Assembly: GCF_001458595.1 (NCBI RefSeq)
Contig: NZ_LN890328.1
Coordinates: 2,915,288-2,979,287, forward strand
DNA: 64,000 nt
DNA from: Clostridium neonatale
GTDB taxonomy: Bacteria > Bacillota > Clostridia > Clostridiales > Clostridiaceae
Reading direction: 5' to 3'
Shown here in pieces: positions 18,724-28,645 of this stretch. How positions within the stretch are numbered: the stretch's first letter is position 1; each line of letters starts with the position of its first letter. Below the pieces are notes generated by a model that was given only the letters and a program-made list of their open reading frames with translations, had not been told where the DNA came from and did not search any database. Position numbers and translations under genes: made by a program.

Positions 18724-20760
18724 TTACCAAATCTGTAATCTCTCTTCTGGCTTTACATACATTTTATCGCCTTCTTTTACCCCATATGTATTATAAAACT
18801 CATCAAATTGTGGTAATACTGCATTTACTCTTACCTTATTGGGAGAATGTACATCACTTTGTAATTTTAGTTCCTCATATTCTTTTGTACATATTTCTCT
18901 CCATATATTAGCATTCGTTTCAAAGAAAGCTTTATAGTCAACACTCTGAGTATCCTTTAATATGTCTAATACACAAGCCATACCACCAATATCTGATATA
19001 TTCTCCCCTACAGTAAGTGATCCATTAACATTTTCTCCATTACCTAACTTTACATTATTATAAAATTCTCTAACCTTATTAGTCTTTTCTTCAAACTTTT
19101 TATAGTCCTCATCAGTCCACCAATTATTAAAATTACCGTCTCCATCAAATTGTGATCCAGTATTATCAAAAGCATGGCTTATTTCATGGCCTATTACTGC
19201 TCCTATTCCACCTAATATCTTTTCTTTATTACCACTTTCATCATAAAAAGGTTTTTGAAGAATTCCTGCTGGAACAGTTATGGTATTTGTTGTTGGATTA
19301 TAAAAAGCATTTATTGTTTGAGGAGGACATAAAAATTCATTTTTATCTACAGTTTTATTTATTTTTTCTATTTGTTTATTTTCCTCAAACTCAGCTATAT
19401 TAATTACATTTTCTAATAATGATCCACCTTCTTCAAAAGATCTTATTTCTAATTTTGAATAATCTTCCCACTTATCTGGATATCCTATTTGAACTCCAAG
19501 CTTATCTAATTTTTCTTTTGCCTTTGTTTTAGTTTCATTACTCATCCAATCTAGCTTATCTATTCTTTTTTCATAAGTCTTTATTATTTCTTTTGTTATT
19601 TCTTCTACATTTTCTTTAGTTTTATCTGAGAAATATTTTTGTATATATATTTCACCAAAAGGCTCTGCTAATAATGAATTAACTGCATTTACAGCTTTTT
19701 CTTCCTTAGATATATCCCCGCTTGTTCCTAAATATTGCTTGGAAAACTCTTCCTGAGCTTTTTGAAAATCCTCACCTAAACATCCTGCAATTCCAGCAAT
19801 ATTATTAATTTCAATATAGTCTTTAATTAGTTGTAAATTTTCTTCCTTATATATATCATTTAAAGCTTTTAGCCACTTAGGATCACTTAATATTATTGTA
19901 TTAGCATTATCTAATTTAGCATCCTTCATTATATCTTTAATCTTTACTTTAGGTGCTAATTCATCTAGCTTGTCTAGTTTATATACATTATATTCATGCT
20001 CTATAATGTCTGAATCCTTTGAAGCCTCTTCCTGACCTGTTATATACGGAGCTATCATATTTTCAAGCTTAAATAAATTATCTACTTTTATTTTTGAATC
20101 TGCTTCACTGTATCCTGATAATTTCAACATTTTAATATAATAGTCATTAACTAAGCCCTTAACTCTTTTGCTATATTCTGTTGGCTTTGTGTATTTATCT
20201 GAATCTCCTAAAGAAAGAGTGCTTGAATTAATATATGCTGCATATCTTGTTGCATCTTTTAAATCCACATCACATCCTACATTTATAAGTGGATTAGCTA
20301 TATCATCTTCATTTAATTTAGTAAGATCATCTATACTCTTAACTTCATTAACTGCTTTTATTATTTTTTTTATAGGTTCTATTCCCTGTTTATTTCTTGC
20401 TGCTGTATTTAGATAGTTTTTATATAAATTGATTATTTTCTTTTCATCACTATTTGATGCATAATTCTTTTCATTTGCTAATAGTTCTGTAATAATTTCT
20501 TTCTTTTGCCCATCTAATGCCTTATCAGCTTCATCAAAAGCAGAATTAGAAACTTTCCCGTTTTCAATCTTAGCGCTATTTATCCATGATTTATTGACTG
20601 CATCATAAAAATCATCCTGAAGTCTCACATTATCTTGTACTATTTTACTTTGTGAATTTGAAGTTTTTACATCTGCCGCTTTAACCGATACTGATGGTAA
20701 TAATGTCAATGATACTGCTAATGCACAAGCTAAAGCTTTAATTCTTTTTATTTTTATCAA
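18724..20760 (-). CDS. secreted M13-family (neprilysin/PepO-like) zinc metallopeptidase
   Basis: The protein is 678 residues with a signal peptide at about 1-28 (ALACALAVSLTLLPSVSVKA). The peptidase_M13_N domain (for example LQDDFYDAVNKSWI near residue 47) is followed by the catalytic domain. The zinc site is HEISH at 525-529 with the third ligand Glu586 in GENISDIGG, and NAFYNP near 462. The C-terminal QIW fits the family ending. It should cleave small peptides outside the membrane. The start is TTG at 20758-20760, with GTGAGG 4 bases upstream; no in-frame ATG is nearby. It is monocistronic, with a hairpin element directly after the stop. Confidence 0.9.
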   Translation of the reverse strand: MIKIKRIKALACALAVSLTLLPSVSVKAADVKTSNSQSKIVQDNVRLQDDFYDAVNKSWINSAKIENGKVSNSAFDEADKALDGQKKEIITELLANEKNYASNSDEKKIINLYKNYLNTAARNKQGIEPIKKIIKAVNEVKSIDDLTKLNEDDIANPLINVGCDVDLKDATRYAAYINSSTLSLGDSDKYTKPTEYSKRVKGLVNDYYIKMLKLSGYSEADSKIKVDNLFKLENMIAPYITGQEEASKDSDIIEHEYNVYKLDKLDELAPKVKIKDIMKDAKLDNANTIILSDPKWLKALNDIYKEENLQLIKDYIEINNIAGIAGCLGEDFQKAQEEFSKQYLGTSGDISKEEKAVNAVNSLLAEPFGEIYIQKYFSDKTKENVEEITKEIIKTYEKRIDKLDWMSNETKTKAKEKLDKLGVQIGYPDKWEDYSKLEIRSFEEGGSLLENVINIAEFEENKQIEKINKTVDKNEFLCPPQTINAFYNPTTNTITVPAGILQKPFYDESGNKEKILGGIGAVIGHEISHAFDNTGSQFDGDGNFNNWWTDEDYKKFEEKTNKVREFYNNVKLGNGENVNGSLTVGENISDIGGMACVLDILKDTQSVDYKAFFETNANIWREICTKEYEELKLQSDVHSPNKVRVNAVLPQFDEFYNTYGVKEGDKMYVKPEERLQIW

Positions 20761-21021
20761 TTTTCCTCACTCCCCAATGCATAATCATAAATACAATTTT
20801 ACCATTTTATGCCTAAAAATCAAGTTGATTATTGCTTAAATATTTTAAGAGTCTTTGTAATAACGTTGATGGCTAGCGCTGGTGACAGTCACCTATCGAA
20901 TATGTAGAATAAAGTGAATATGAAAACTTCTATTAAGTATAAAAACTTCTATATTGTATAAAATAATTTTGAGTATTTACTATTACCATTATTAAAAGCA
21001 CAATGAAAGGATGATATCTTA
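20761..21021. promoter_or_regulatory. divergent intergenic region of the M13 peptidase and rubrerythrin genes
   Basis: It contains the palindrome GGTGACAGTCACC at 20881-20893 and a direct repeat AAAACTTCTAT (20920s and 20940s) followed by GTATAAAAT. The repeat could be the rubrerythrin promoter or operator area, but the -35 box is not clear. Confidence 0.4.
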
Positions 21022-21612
21022 ATGGTTGAATTTAATACAAGTAAAACAAAAGAAAATTTGATGAGAGCTTTTGCTGGAGAAAGCCAAGCTAGAAATAGAT
21101 ATACATTTGCGGCCTCAGCTGCCAAAAAAGAAGGTTATTCAATACTAGAAGATTTATTTAACTATACTGCTAATCAAGAAAAAGCGCATGCTAAACAGTT
21201 TATGGGAAAACTAAAAGAATTCTCTGGTGAAGATATAGTTATAAATGCAGGCTATCCAGTTGAAGTTGAAACAAATACACTAAAATTACTAAGATTGGCC
21301 GAAAAGCATGAAAATGATGAATTCAGTGCTATTTATGATGAATTTGCAAAAATAGCAAGAGAAGAAGGCTTTAATGATGTTGCTATATTATTTGAGAATA
21401 TAGGCTCTATTGAAAAAGTACATTCTGATAGATTTAAAAAATATGCTGATAGATTAGAAAATGGTACATTGTTTAAAGATAATACTCAAACTTTGTGGAT
21501 GTGTACAAATTGTGGATTCATTTATGAAGGTACTGAAGCCCTTAAAGCTTGCCCTGTATGTGCACATCCACAAGGATACTTTATAAAATTTGAAGAATCA
21601 CCATTTGAATAA
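21022..21612 (+). CDS. rbr: rubrerythrin
   Basis: The protein is 196 residues. The N-terminal ferritin-like diiron domain has the ligand motifs ESQARNRY (residues 19-26) and ANQEKAHAKQF (51-61), with a second pair, LAEKHEN and IGSIEKVHSDRF, further on. The C-terminal rubredoxin-like iron site is CTNCG (near 161-165) and CPVCAHPQ (near 176-183). It reduces hydrogen peroxide using electrons from rubredoxin or NADH systems and protects anaerobes from oxygen. The ATG has AAAGGATG-type ribosome-binding sequence upstream. It is one of few rightward genes here and is probably monocistronic. Confidence 0.96.
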   Translation: MVEFNTSKTKENLMRAFAGESQARNRYTFAASAAKKEGYSILEDLFNYTANQEKAHAKQFMGKLKEFSGEDIVINAGYPVEVETNTLKLLRLAEKHENDEFSAIYDEFAKIAREEGFNDVAILFENIGSIEKVHSDRFKKYADRLENGTLFKDNTQTLWMCTNCGFIYEGTEALKACPVCAHPQGYFIKFEESPFE

Positions 21613-21716
21613 ACCTAAATTTATAATTCCATCTTGGTAATTAAATTTCTTTAATTTACTCGCTTTTTCTTAGAATATCGTATGCATCTAAATTAAAGTT
21701 AATTATTTCTTAAATT

Positions 21717-21753
21717 TAAGAGCAGATAGGCCCCTATGTCCTACCTGCTCTTA
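21717..21753. terminator. bidirectional terminator between rubrerythrin and 6-phospho-beta-glucosidase
   Basis: AAGAGCAG (21718-21725) pairs with CTGCTCTT (21745-21752), with an inner TAGG/CCTA pair. It lies between convergent genes; T-rich sequence flanks both sides. Confidence 0.65.
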
Positions 21754-21803
21754 CTTATTTGTATAATTAATAAATCTAATAATAAATTATTCCATTTAAA
21801 ACT

Positions 21804-23207
21804 TTATAATCCATTATTTTTTATTACATTTTGATACCAATAAAAGCTATCTTTTTTAATTCTTTTTAAATCTAATAATTCATCATCTGTCCTATTTGTA
21901 TAAACTAATCCATAACGCTTTCTAAAGCCTTGTGCTGAACTTAATAGATCCATAAATGACCAAGGACAATATCCAATCATCTCAACTCCATCTTCTATTG
22001 CTAAAGCACATGCTTCAATATGGCTTCTTAAATAATCAATACGATATTCATCATGAACCTTACCATCTTCAGTTAAAATATCTGGTGTTCCAAGTCCATT
22101 TTCAGTAATTATAAGTGGAAGATGATATCTCTGCCAATATTCATTAAGTGCAACTCTAAGCCCAGATGGATCTATTGCTGCTCCATATTCTGTTGCTTTT
22201 AAATTATGATTCATTGACATCTTAAATAATCCATACATATTAAAATCAACAGTACCTTCTCTACTTCCAAAAGGATGCTCATCATTCGCCTTAAGTGCTT
22301 CTGCACAATTAGTTCTATAATAATTTACTGCAATAAAGTCCATTTTAGCTTTCTTTAATATTGACTTATCGCCTTCTTCCATTACTGGCATTATGTTTCT
22401 TTCTTTTAAATAGTTCATATAATATCCTGGATATTCTCCATATTGATGCATATCAAGCATATAGTAAACTTTAAAATTATCATTCATGCGTGCTGCATAA
22501 ACATCTTCTGGCTTGCAAGTTAATGGATATGTTACTGAAGACGATACAGCAGGACCTATTTTGCTATCTGGTATCATTTCATGACATGCATTAACAGCAA
22601 GTGCATGTGCAAGGCACATATTGTAATCCATTTGTGCTCTCATTTTATCTATCTTATATTCATCATTCTCATCATAAATATTAATTCTTTCATTAACTCT
22701 TACAATTAAGTTTTGCTCATTATGCGGCTGCCAGTACTTTACTCTGTCTCCAAACTCCTTAAAACAGATTTTTGCAAATCTTTCAAAGGCATATACTGTT
22801 TCCCTGCCTTCCCATCCATTATATTTTTCAACTAATGCAAATGGCAAATCAAAATGATATAGTGTGACAAATGGCTCAATATTATTTTCAACTAATTTAT
22901 TTATTACATTATTATAAAAATCTATTCCTTTTTGATTTATTTCACCATCCCCATCAGGAATTATACGTGTCCATGCAATTGAAAATCTATAAGTTTTCAT
23001 ACCAAGCTCTTTCATTAAATCAATATCTTCTTCAAAATTATGATAAAAGTCAGCTGCTACCTTTGTGTCTGCTTGGATATGTGATTTTTTAAATGAATTA
23101 AAATCAGCAACGCTTAATCCCTTATTATCTTCATCATAAGCACCTTCAATTTGAAATGCAGAGGAAGAAGCTCCCCATAAAAAGTCATCTGGAAATACTT
23201 TTTTCAT
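21804..23207 (-). CDS. GH1 6-phospho-beta-glucosidase
   Basis: The protein is 467 residues, full length for GH1. It starts with FPDDFLWGASSSAFQIEGA. The acid/base Glu164 is in HNEQN, and the nucleophile Glu369 is in ITENGLG. NEQN replaces the more common NEP. The C-terminal KKDSFYWYQNVI is typical of the phospho-sugar branch, whose Ser/Lys/Tyr bind the 6-phosphate. The PTS gene just upstream (23539-24915) supports the same: the PTS delivers a phosphorylated beta-glucoside and this enzyme splits it into glucose 6-phosphate and an aglycone or glucose. The exact glucoside is unknown. The 331-base gap before it may carry its own promoter. Confidence 0.92.
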   Translation of the reverse strand: MKKVFPDDFLWGASSSAFQIEGAYDEDNKGLSVADFNSFKKSHIQADTKVAADFYHNFEEDIDLMKELGMKTYRFSIAWTRIIPDGDGEINQKGIDFYNNVINKLVENNIEPFVTLYHFDLPFALVEKYNGWEGRETVYAFERFAKICFKEFGDRVKYWQPHNEQNLIVRVNERINIYDENDEYKIDKMRAQMDYNMCLAHALAVNACHEMIPDSKIGPAVSSSVTYPLTCKPEDVYAARMNDNFKVYYMLDMHQYGEYPGYYMNYLKERNIMPVMEEGDKSILKKAKMDFIAVNYYRTNCAEALKANDEHPFGSREGTVDFNMYGLFKMSMNHNLKATEYGAAIDPSGLRVALNEYWQRYHLPLIITENGLGTPDILTEDGKVHDEYRIDYLRSHIEACALAIEDGVEMIGYCPWSFMDLLSSAQGFRKRYGLVYTNRTDDELLDLKRIKKDSFYWYQNVIKNNGL

Positions 23208-23538
23208 ATATATTCTCCTATCTTTTATCTGTCAGTAATTTTATATCTAATTGAAAATTGGCTCAACATTAAAAACTATTCTCGACAAAATCATGTTCAT
23301 ATATTTAGGACTTAATATGATCGATGTTTATTGGATTCAAAAGTGTCAAGTGCACATTTTGATTATGAGCCTAAAACTTTATATATTAATATCTTAATTA
23401 TATTCTCTTTTCAATATCTTAATTATATTCTCTTTATAATATAAAATGTTTTATTCACAAATTAAATAAATTATATTTAGTTAGTTTATTGTATCTTTAG
23501 TTAAACTATTAACCTACAACCTTTTAAAAAATTATATA
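23208..23538. other. gap between PTS and glucosidase genes, with a short tandem repeat
   Basis: It holds two copies of AATATCTTAATTATATTC (from 23388 and 23413, period 25) and otherwise AT-rich sequence. I see no clear terminator or gene, so read-through from the PTS gene is possible. Confidence 0.45.
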
Positions 23539-24915
23539 CTACTCAATTATATCTTCAAATCCAATAATATAAGTCAAAATTGCTGATCCAAAAAATGCAA
23601 TAGCGCATCCTCCCAAGTAACTTAAAAAGGCAGTCATACCTGCTTCTGCATAAACAGGTATTGTTAAAATTCCTTGGTTAGCAAAAGCATTACCATAAGC
23701 TCCACCAAATCCCATTATTCCTCCACCTATTGCTCCACATATTACAGCACATATCATTGGCTTCTTCAATCTAAGATTTGTACCATAAATAGCCGGCTCA
23801 GTTATACCAAATAATGCAGTAATAGATGCAGACATAGCTATTGTCTTAAGTGATTTATTTTTTGTTTTAAAGAATACTCCAAGTGCTGATCCTGCTTGAG
23901 AGAAGTTAGCCGCACCAGCAAAAGCTAATAAATTTTGTCTTCCTGTTTGTGCTACATCATTAATGCCAATAGGTAGTAATGCCCTATGAGCTCCAAATAT
24001 AACTAATACACACCAAAGCCCTCCAATAAATGCTCCACATAATGTCGGACTAAATCCATAAATAGATTTATATAACCAGCTTATTGTGTCTCCTAAATAT
24101 ATTCCTATTGGTCCAAATATAAATAATGTTGCTGGAAGCATTATTAATAAACTTAGTGTTGGTACTACAATTATCTTTATTACTTCCGGAATATATTTTA
24201 TTAAAAATCTTTCTACATATGATAATACCCAAACTGCAATAATAATTGGAATTACAGATGAAGTATATGTAGCTTTTGTCACATTAATTCCTAAGAAACT
24301 TACAAGCTCTTCACCTGTCATAAGTGCAGTAAATGCTGGATAGCATAAAGTTCCTCCAATTATCATAGCTATTATTTCATTTGTCTTAAATACTTTTGCA
24401 GCTGTATATCCCAAAATAATAGGCATAAAGTAAAATACTGCATCTGAAAGTGCATTTAATATAATGTAGCTTTGAGTTTCTTTTATATTAATCCCATGTT
24501 TATTCATATAATACATTGCAAGAACTGATAAAATACCTTTTATCATACCAGAACCTGCTATTGCTGGAATAACTGGTGTAAAGATACCTGCTATTGTTGA
24601 TAATATCTTATTTCCTAAGTTTGTATTATCTTTCTTATTAGAACTTTTATTTAATTCATTATTTCCTTCTTGTGGTGCAAGCTTTATTATTTCTTCATAA
24701 ACCTTAGTAACCTTATTTCCAATAACAACTTGAATCTGCCCCATACTTTCAACTACAGTTATTACGCTTTTAATTTTTGATAATTTATCTTTATTTACTT
24801 TTGAAGAATCAATTACTTTGATTCTTAATCTTGTCATACAATGTGTTAATTCATTAATATTCTCTTTTCCGCCAAGGTTTTTAAGAATATCTTCTGCTAT
24901 TCTCTTATAATCCAT
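23539..24915 (-). CDS. PTS beta-glucoside-type EIIBC permease
   Basis: The protein is 458 residues. The EIIB domain occupies residues 1-90, with the phospho-accepting Cys26 in HCMTRLR. The membrane EIIC domain (about 105-458) has multiple hydrophobic spans and the GITEPAIYG-type motif. There is no EIIA domain, unlike classical BglF/BglP, so phosphate must come from an EIIA encoded elsewhere (for example a Crr-like protein). It imports and phosphorylates a beta-glucoside for the downstream 6-phospho-beta-glucosidase. No BglG-type antiterminator gene or clear RAT hairpin is nearby. The ATG has AAGGAGA just upstream. Confidence 0.9.
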   Translation of the reverse strand: MDYKRIAEDILKNLGGKENINELTHCMTRLRIKVIDSSKVNKDKLSKIKSVITVVESMGQIQVVIGNKVTKVYEEIIKLAPQEGNNELNKSSNKKDNTNLGNKILSTIAGIFTPVIPAIAGSGMIKGILSVLAMYYMNKHGINIKETQSYIILNALSDAVFYFMPIILGYTAAKVFKTNEIIAMIIGGTLCYPAFTALMTGEELVSFLGINVTKATYTSSVIPIIIAVWVLSYVERFLIKYIPEVIKIIVVPTLSLLIMLPATLFIFGPIGIYLGDTISWLYKSIYGFSPTLCGAFIGGLWCVLVIFGAHRALLPIGINDVAQTGRQNLLAFAGAANFSQAGSALGVFFKTKNKSLKTIAMSASITALFGITEPAIYGTNLRLKKPMICAVICGAIGGGIMGFGGAYGNAFANQGILTIPVYAEAGMTAFLSYLGGCAIAFFGSAILTYIIGFEDIIE

Positions 24916-25310
24916 AAGTTTCTCCTTTCTAGATCAATTAATTACCTATTGTTAACTAATAATCATTATCTATTAAATCATTTTACTAAATAAAAAAAAT
25001 TAAATCAACTAGATCCAATAAATCTACTAAATCTAATTACACAATTATATAATTAATCCAAAAAGATATCACTATAATAAAATGGTTGGCAAGTCCGATT
25101 TAATTACATTATTACATAATTAAACTTGGTTAAATAAATGTTGTTATATATATTCAGTCATAATATCCATGTTGATGTCACACAAATTAGAATTTGAACA
25201 CTATTAACTGTGAAATATTAACTAACTACAAATTATTATCTACAAAAACCTCATATTTAATAACAACATTTTATTAAAACATTTACATATGTATAAAAAA
25301 CAAATTAGAT
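24916..25310. other. upstream region of the PTS gene
   Basis: About 400 AT-rich bases. They contain short direct ATCTACTAAATCTAA-type repeats and the TAACAACATTTTATTAAAACAT segment (25260s) shared with 18098. No gene or confident promoter was identified. Confidence 0.35.
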
Positions 25311-25568
25311 GTCTATGATTTTAGATAAAACAAAGAAATTCAATATATGAATAGGCGTAGTATTGTATTAAGAAATTTAAGCTTTTAACTTCTTAGAGAT
25401 AGGCTGTTCCAAAATAATTTGTCCAATATTTGCTGTTGGAGCAAATTGTTTTGGGCACAGCCTATCTCTTTAGAAGTTTTAGCTTAAATTTCCCTACAAT
25501 CGAGCCTATCATATATTGAATTTCGGTTGTTATCCACTAAATTCTAATTCTACGTCCCTTATTTATAT
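25311..25568. repeat. MITE-like hairpin element, copy C
   Basis: The best-preserved inner palindrome of the three copies: GAAATTCAATATATGA (25335-25350) and its complement (25509-25524), AGAGATAGGCTGT against ACAGCCTATCTCT (a perfect 13-base pair), then TTTGTCCAA against TTGGAGCAAA. The right end TACGTCCCTTATTTAT complements the left end of copy A. It begins directly at the stop codon of oppF. Confidence 0.65.
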
Positions 25569-26491
25569 TATTTCCACTTTTTCAATTCTTCATCAGTAGC
25601 CAAAACATAATGTGTTCCATCCACATGCTGTTTTATTCCATCTTCATATTTAATTCCACTTGTAAAATAATCATAGGTTTCTGATTTTCTTGTTTTTTCA
25701 ACTTTAGGATTTGGATGTGGAATTGCTGATATTAATGATTTTGTATATGGATGAATTGGATTTGAGAATATTTCTTCTGTAGTACCTGTTTCAAGTAAAT
25801 ATCCTAAATGTAATACTCCAATTCTATCTGAAATATACTTAACCATTGATAAATCATGAGCAATAAACAAAAATGCCGTATTAGTCTCTTTTTGAATATC
25901 CTTCATTAAGTTTACAACCTGCGCTTGAATTGAAACATCAAGTGCACTTATTGCTTCATCAGCTATAATTAATTTAGGATTCATTATAAGCGCTCTCGCA
26001 ATACCAATACGTTGTCTTTGTCCACCTGAAAATTGATGAGGATATCTATTTGCATGTTCTTTTGATAATCCTACCTTTTCTAATATATTATATACCTTTT
26101 CTTCTCGTTCTTCCTTAGTCTTATATAATTTATGAATATCTAACCCTTGAGCTATAATATCTAAAACTTTCTTACGTGGATTTAAACATGCCATTGGATC
26201 TTGGAAAATCATCTGCATATTTGTTCTTAAATGTTTCTTATCCTTTTCTGATAACTTTCCTGATATATCTGAACCATCGAAAATCATCTTTCCAGCAGTT
26301 GGATCATAAAGTCTTATTATTGAACGTCCAATTGTAGATTTACCACTACCTGATTCTCCAACTAAACCATATGTTTCTCCTGGATATATTTGAAATGAAA
26401 CTCCATTTACTGCTTTTACAGTAAACTTTCTGCTCACTTTAAAATGTTGTTTTAAATCTTTGACATCTAATAAAGGCTCTCTATTTTCCAT
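25568..26491 (-). CDS. oppF: oligopeptide ABC transporter ATP-binding protein OppF
   Basis: The protein is 307 residues. Walker A GESGSGKST, signature FSGGQRQR and Walker B LIIADEAISALD are all present, with the C-terminal oligopeptide/dipeptide transporter extension (HPYTKSLISAIP). It powers peptide import together with OppD at the inner face of the membrane. It starts one base after the oppD stop region, with AAGGAGG upstream, so the two are translationally linked. It is the last gene of the opp operon; the hairpin element copy C follows. Confidence 0.93.
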   Translation of the reverse strand: MENREPLLDVKDLKQHFKVSRKFTVKAVNGVSFQIYPGETYGLVGESGSGKSTIGRSIIRLYDPTAGKMIFDGSDISGKLSEKDKKHLRTNMQMIFQDPMACLNPRKKVLDIIAQGLDIHKLYKTKEEREEKVYNILEKVGLSKEHANRYPHQFSGGQRQRIGIARALIMNPKLIIADEAISALDVSIQAQVVNLMKDIQKETNTAFLFIAHDLSMVKYISDRIGVLHLGYLLETGTTEEIFSNPIHPYTKSLISAIPHPNPKVEKTRKSETYDYFTSGIKYEDGIKQHVDGTHYVLATDEELKKWK

Positions 26492-26492
26492 T

Positions 26493-27560
26493 TTACTCAG
26501 CCTCCTTTAACATTCTGTCTATTCTTTGTTTTAATTCAGCAGGCATTTCTACCTTTGGCGCATTTTCATGTAAAAGCCAAGTTGCTGCATAGTGAGTATC
26601 ACTTATTTTAAACATTGGAGGCTCAAGTCTATTATCTATATTTAAAGCATAGATATTTCTTGGTGCGAAAGCATCTCCTTCTACCTTATTTGCAAGGTTT
26701 GGAGGACTTCCTGGTATTGTATAAAGTTTATCATCATTAGTATCTAAATCAGGCATAGCTGATAATAAGCCCCATGTATACGGATGTCTTGGATCATAAA
26801 ATATTTCATTTATTGTTCCTTTTTCAACTATTTTACCTGCATACATTACAGTAACATAATCAGCAACTTTTGCGACAACACCAAGGTCATGAGTAATATA
26901 AATAACTGATATATTTAATTTCTTTTGAATATCTTTTATTAATTCTAATATTTTAGCTTGTATTGTTACATCTAAAGCTGTTGTTGGCTCATCACAAATT
27001 AAAAGATCTGGATTACATGCAAGTGCAATAGCTATAACAACTCTTTGTCTCATACCACCTGAAAGCTGATGAGGATAATTCTTCATACGATTTTCAGCAT
27101 CAGTAATTCCAACAAGTTTTAAAAGTTCAACTGCTTTATCATGTGCTTCCTTTTTAGGTGTCTTATAATGCCATATCATTCCTTCCATTATTTGAGCACC
27201 TATTGTCATTGTTGGATTAAGTGATGTCATTGGATCTTGGAATATCATAGCTATTCTCTTTCCATTAATCCTTTGTCTCATTTCCTTCTTTGAAAGCTTT
27301 AATATATCAACATCAACCTTTTCTTTATCCCTATAATATGAGAATTTAATATTTCCAGAATTAATTTCTCCATTGCTGCTTAGTATTCCCATAACAGCTT
27401 TCATTGTTACTGATTTACCACTTCCACTTTCTCCTACTATCGCAAGTGTTTCACCTTTGTATAAATCCAGGTTTACGCCTCTTATTGTATTTACCTTTCC
27501 AGCTGATGTAGTGAAGGATATTGATAAATCTCTTACTTCTAGTACTTTTTCTTTTTTCAT
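26493..27560 (-). CDS. oppD: oligopeptide ABC transporter ATP-binding protein OppD
   Basis: The protein is 355 residues. Walker A GESGSGKSV, signature LSGGMRQR, Walker B LLICDEPTTALD and the H-loop THDLG are present, followed by the OppD-type C-terminal domain (RHPYTWGLLSAMP). The tail beyond residue 320 (LLHENAPKVEMP) is typical of the OppD subfamily. It partners OppF. The ribosome-binding site is AAGGAGG. The gap to oppC is 17 bases. Confidence 0.93.
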   Translation of the reverse strand: MKKEKVLEVRDLSISFTTSAGKVNTIRGVNLDLYKGETLAIVGESGSGKSVTMKAVMGILSSNGEINSGNIKFSYYRDKEKVDVDILKLSKKEMRQRINGKRIAMIFQDPMTSLNPTMTIGAQIMEGMIWHYKTPKKEAHDKAVELLKLVGITDAENRMKNYPHQLSGGMRQRVVIAIALACNPDLLICDEPTTALDVTIQAKILELIKDIQKKLNISVIYITHDLGVVAKVADYVTVMYAGKIVEKGTINEIFYDPRHPYTWGLLSAMPDLDTNDDKLYTIPGSPPNLANKVEGDAFAPRNIYALNIDNRLEPPMFKISDTHYAATWLLHENAPKVEMPAELKQRIDRMLKEAE

Positions 27561-27577
27561 CTATCTTAAACCTCCTT

Positions 27578-28645
27578 CTACATTTCTTTCATCTTAGGAT
27601 CAAATGCATCACGAAGACCATCTGCAAGCATATTAAATCCAAGCATTAATAGCGCAAGAACCACTACTGGTGGAATTATCATATATGGATGAGTTGTGAA
27701 AGATTTAAATGCATCACTTATTAATGTTCCGAGTGATGCCATAGGTGCTGGCACTCCAAGACCTATAAATGCTAAAAATGCTTCAGTGAATATTGCATTA
27801 GGTATAGAAAACATTGTATTTGTTATTATCTGTCCAAAAATATTAGGAAGTATCTCTCTAAATATAATGAAGAAATCTTTTGCACCTAATGTTTTTGATG
27901 CTAATACAAATTCCTGCTCTTTAAGCTTAAGCACTTGTGCCCTTGCTATACGGCTCATTCCAATCCAGCCTGTAATCATAAGTGAAAAAGTTATTGTAAG
28001 TAATCCTGGTTTTAATACTATTATTAATAATGTAACAATTACCAGACTTGGTATACCATTTAATATTTCGGCAAAACGCTGCATTGCATTATCAATTGCT
28101 CCGCCAAAATATCCTGATATTAGTCCATAACTTAATCCAAATAAAATATCAATTGCAACCGCAACTAATGATATATATAATGATATTCTTGTTCCCATCC
28201 ATGTTCTTGTAAAGATATCTCTTCCAAGTACATCTGTTCCAAACCAATAATATGTATCTTCAAGGCCTGTTGTTTTTCCTTCTTGTACATATTTATTTGT
28301 TTCTACAGGACCAGCTGTTGTATTCATTGTTTCTGAACCATCCAATATTCCTATGTTCTCTAAACCTGGAACTCTTGGTGCTAAATTTTGATGTGATATT
28401 ATCTGTGAATCATATGTATGTCCATTTAAATGAATGCCGATCACTGCCATTATTGTGATTAATATTATGAATATTAATCCTATTATTGCACCCTTGTTTT
28501 TTATAAATCTAGTTAAAACATCTTTCCAATATGATTGACTAGCATAGTTTTTATCTACATGAGATACATTTTCTTCACCAACTAACTTAAAATCATCAGC
28601 TAAGAAATCATAGTGAACATCTTTTTCTACAATATTACTACTCAT
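27578..28645 (-). CDS. oppC: oligopeptide ABC transporter permease OppC
   Basis: The protein is 355 residues. A cytoplasmic N-terminus of about 45 residues is followed by one membrane span, an extracellular loop, and the BPD_transp_1 core with the coupling motif near EILPNIFGQI. I place the start at the ATG 28643-28645: AAAGGGGG ends 6 bases before it, while the ATG at 28651 abuts that site. It overlaps the 3' end of oppB by 8 bases. It forms the membrane channel with OppB. Confidence 0.92.
   Translation of the reverse strand: MSSNIVEKDVHYDFLADDFKLVGEENVSHVDKNYASQSYWKDVLTRFIKNKGAIIGLIFIILITIMAVIGIHLNGHTYDSQIISHQNLAPRVPGLENIGILDGSETMNTTAGPVETNKYVQEGKTTGLEDTYYWFGTDVLGRDIFTRTWMGTRISLYISLVAVAIDILFGLSYGLISGYFGGAIDNAMQRFAEILNGIPSLVIVTLLIIVLKPGLLTITFSLMITGWIGMSRIARAQVLKLKEQEFVLASKTLGAKDFFIIFREILPNIFGQIITNTMFSIPNAIFTEAFLAFIGLGVPAPMASLGTLISDAFKSFTTHPYMIIPPVVVLALLMLGFNMLADGLRDAFDPKMKEM

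Noticed and set aside
24916..25310. BglG-type antiterminator (RAT) leader upstream of the PTS gene
   Set aside because: No RAT-like imperfect hairpin overlapping a terminator was seen, and no BglG-family gene is nearby.
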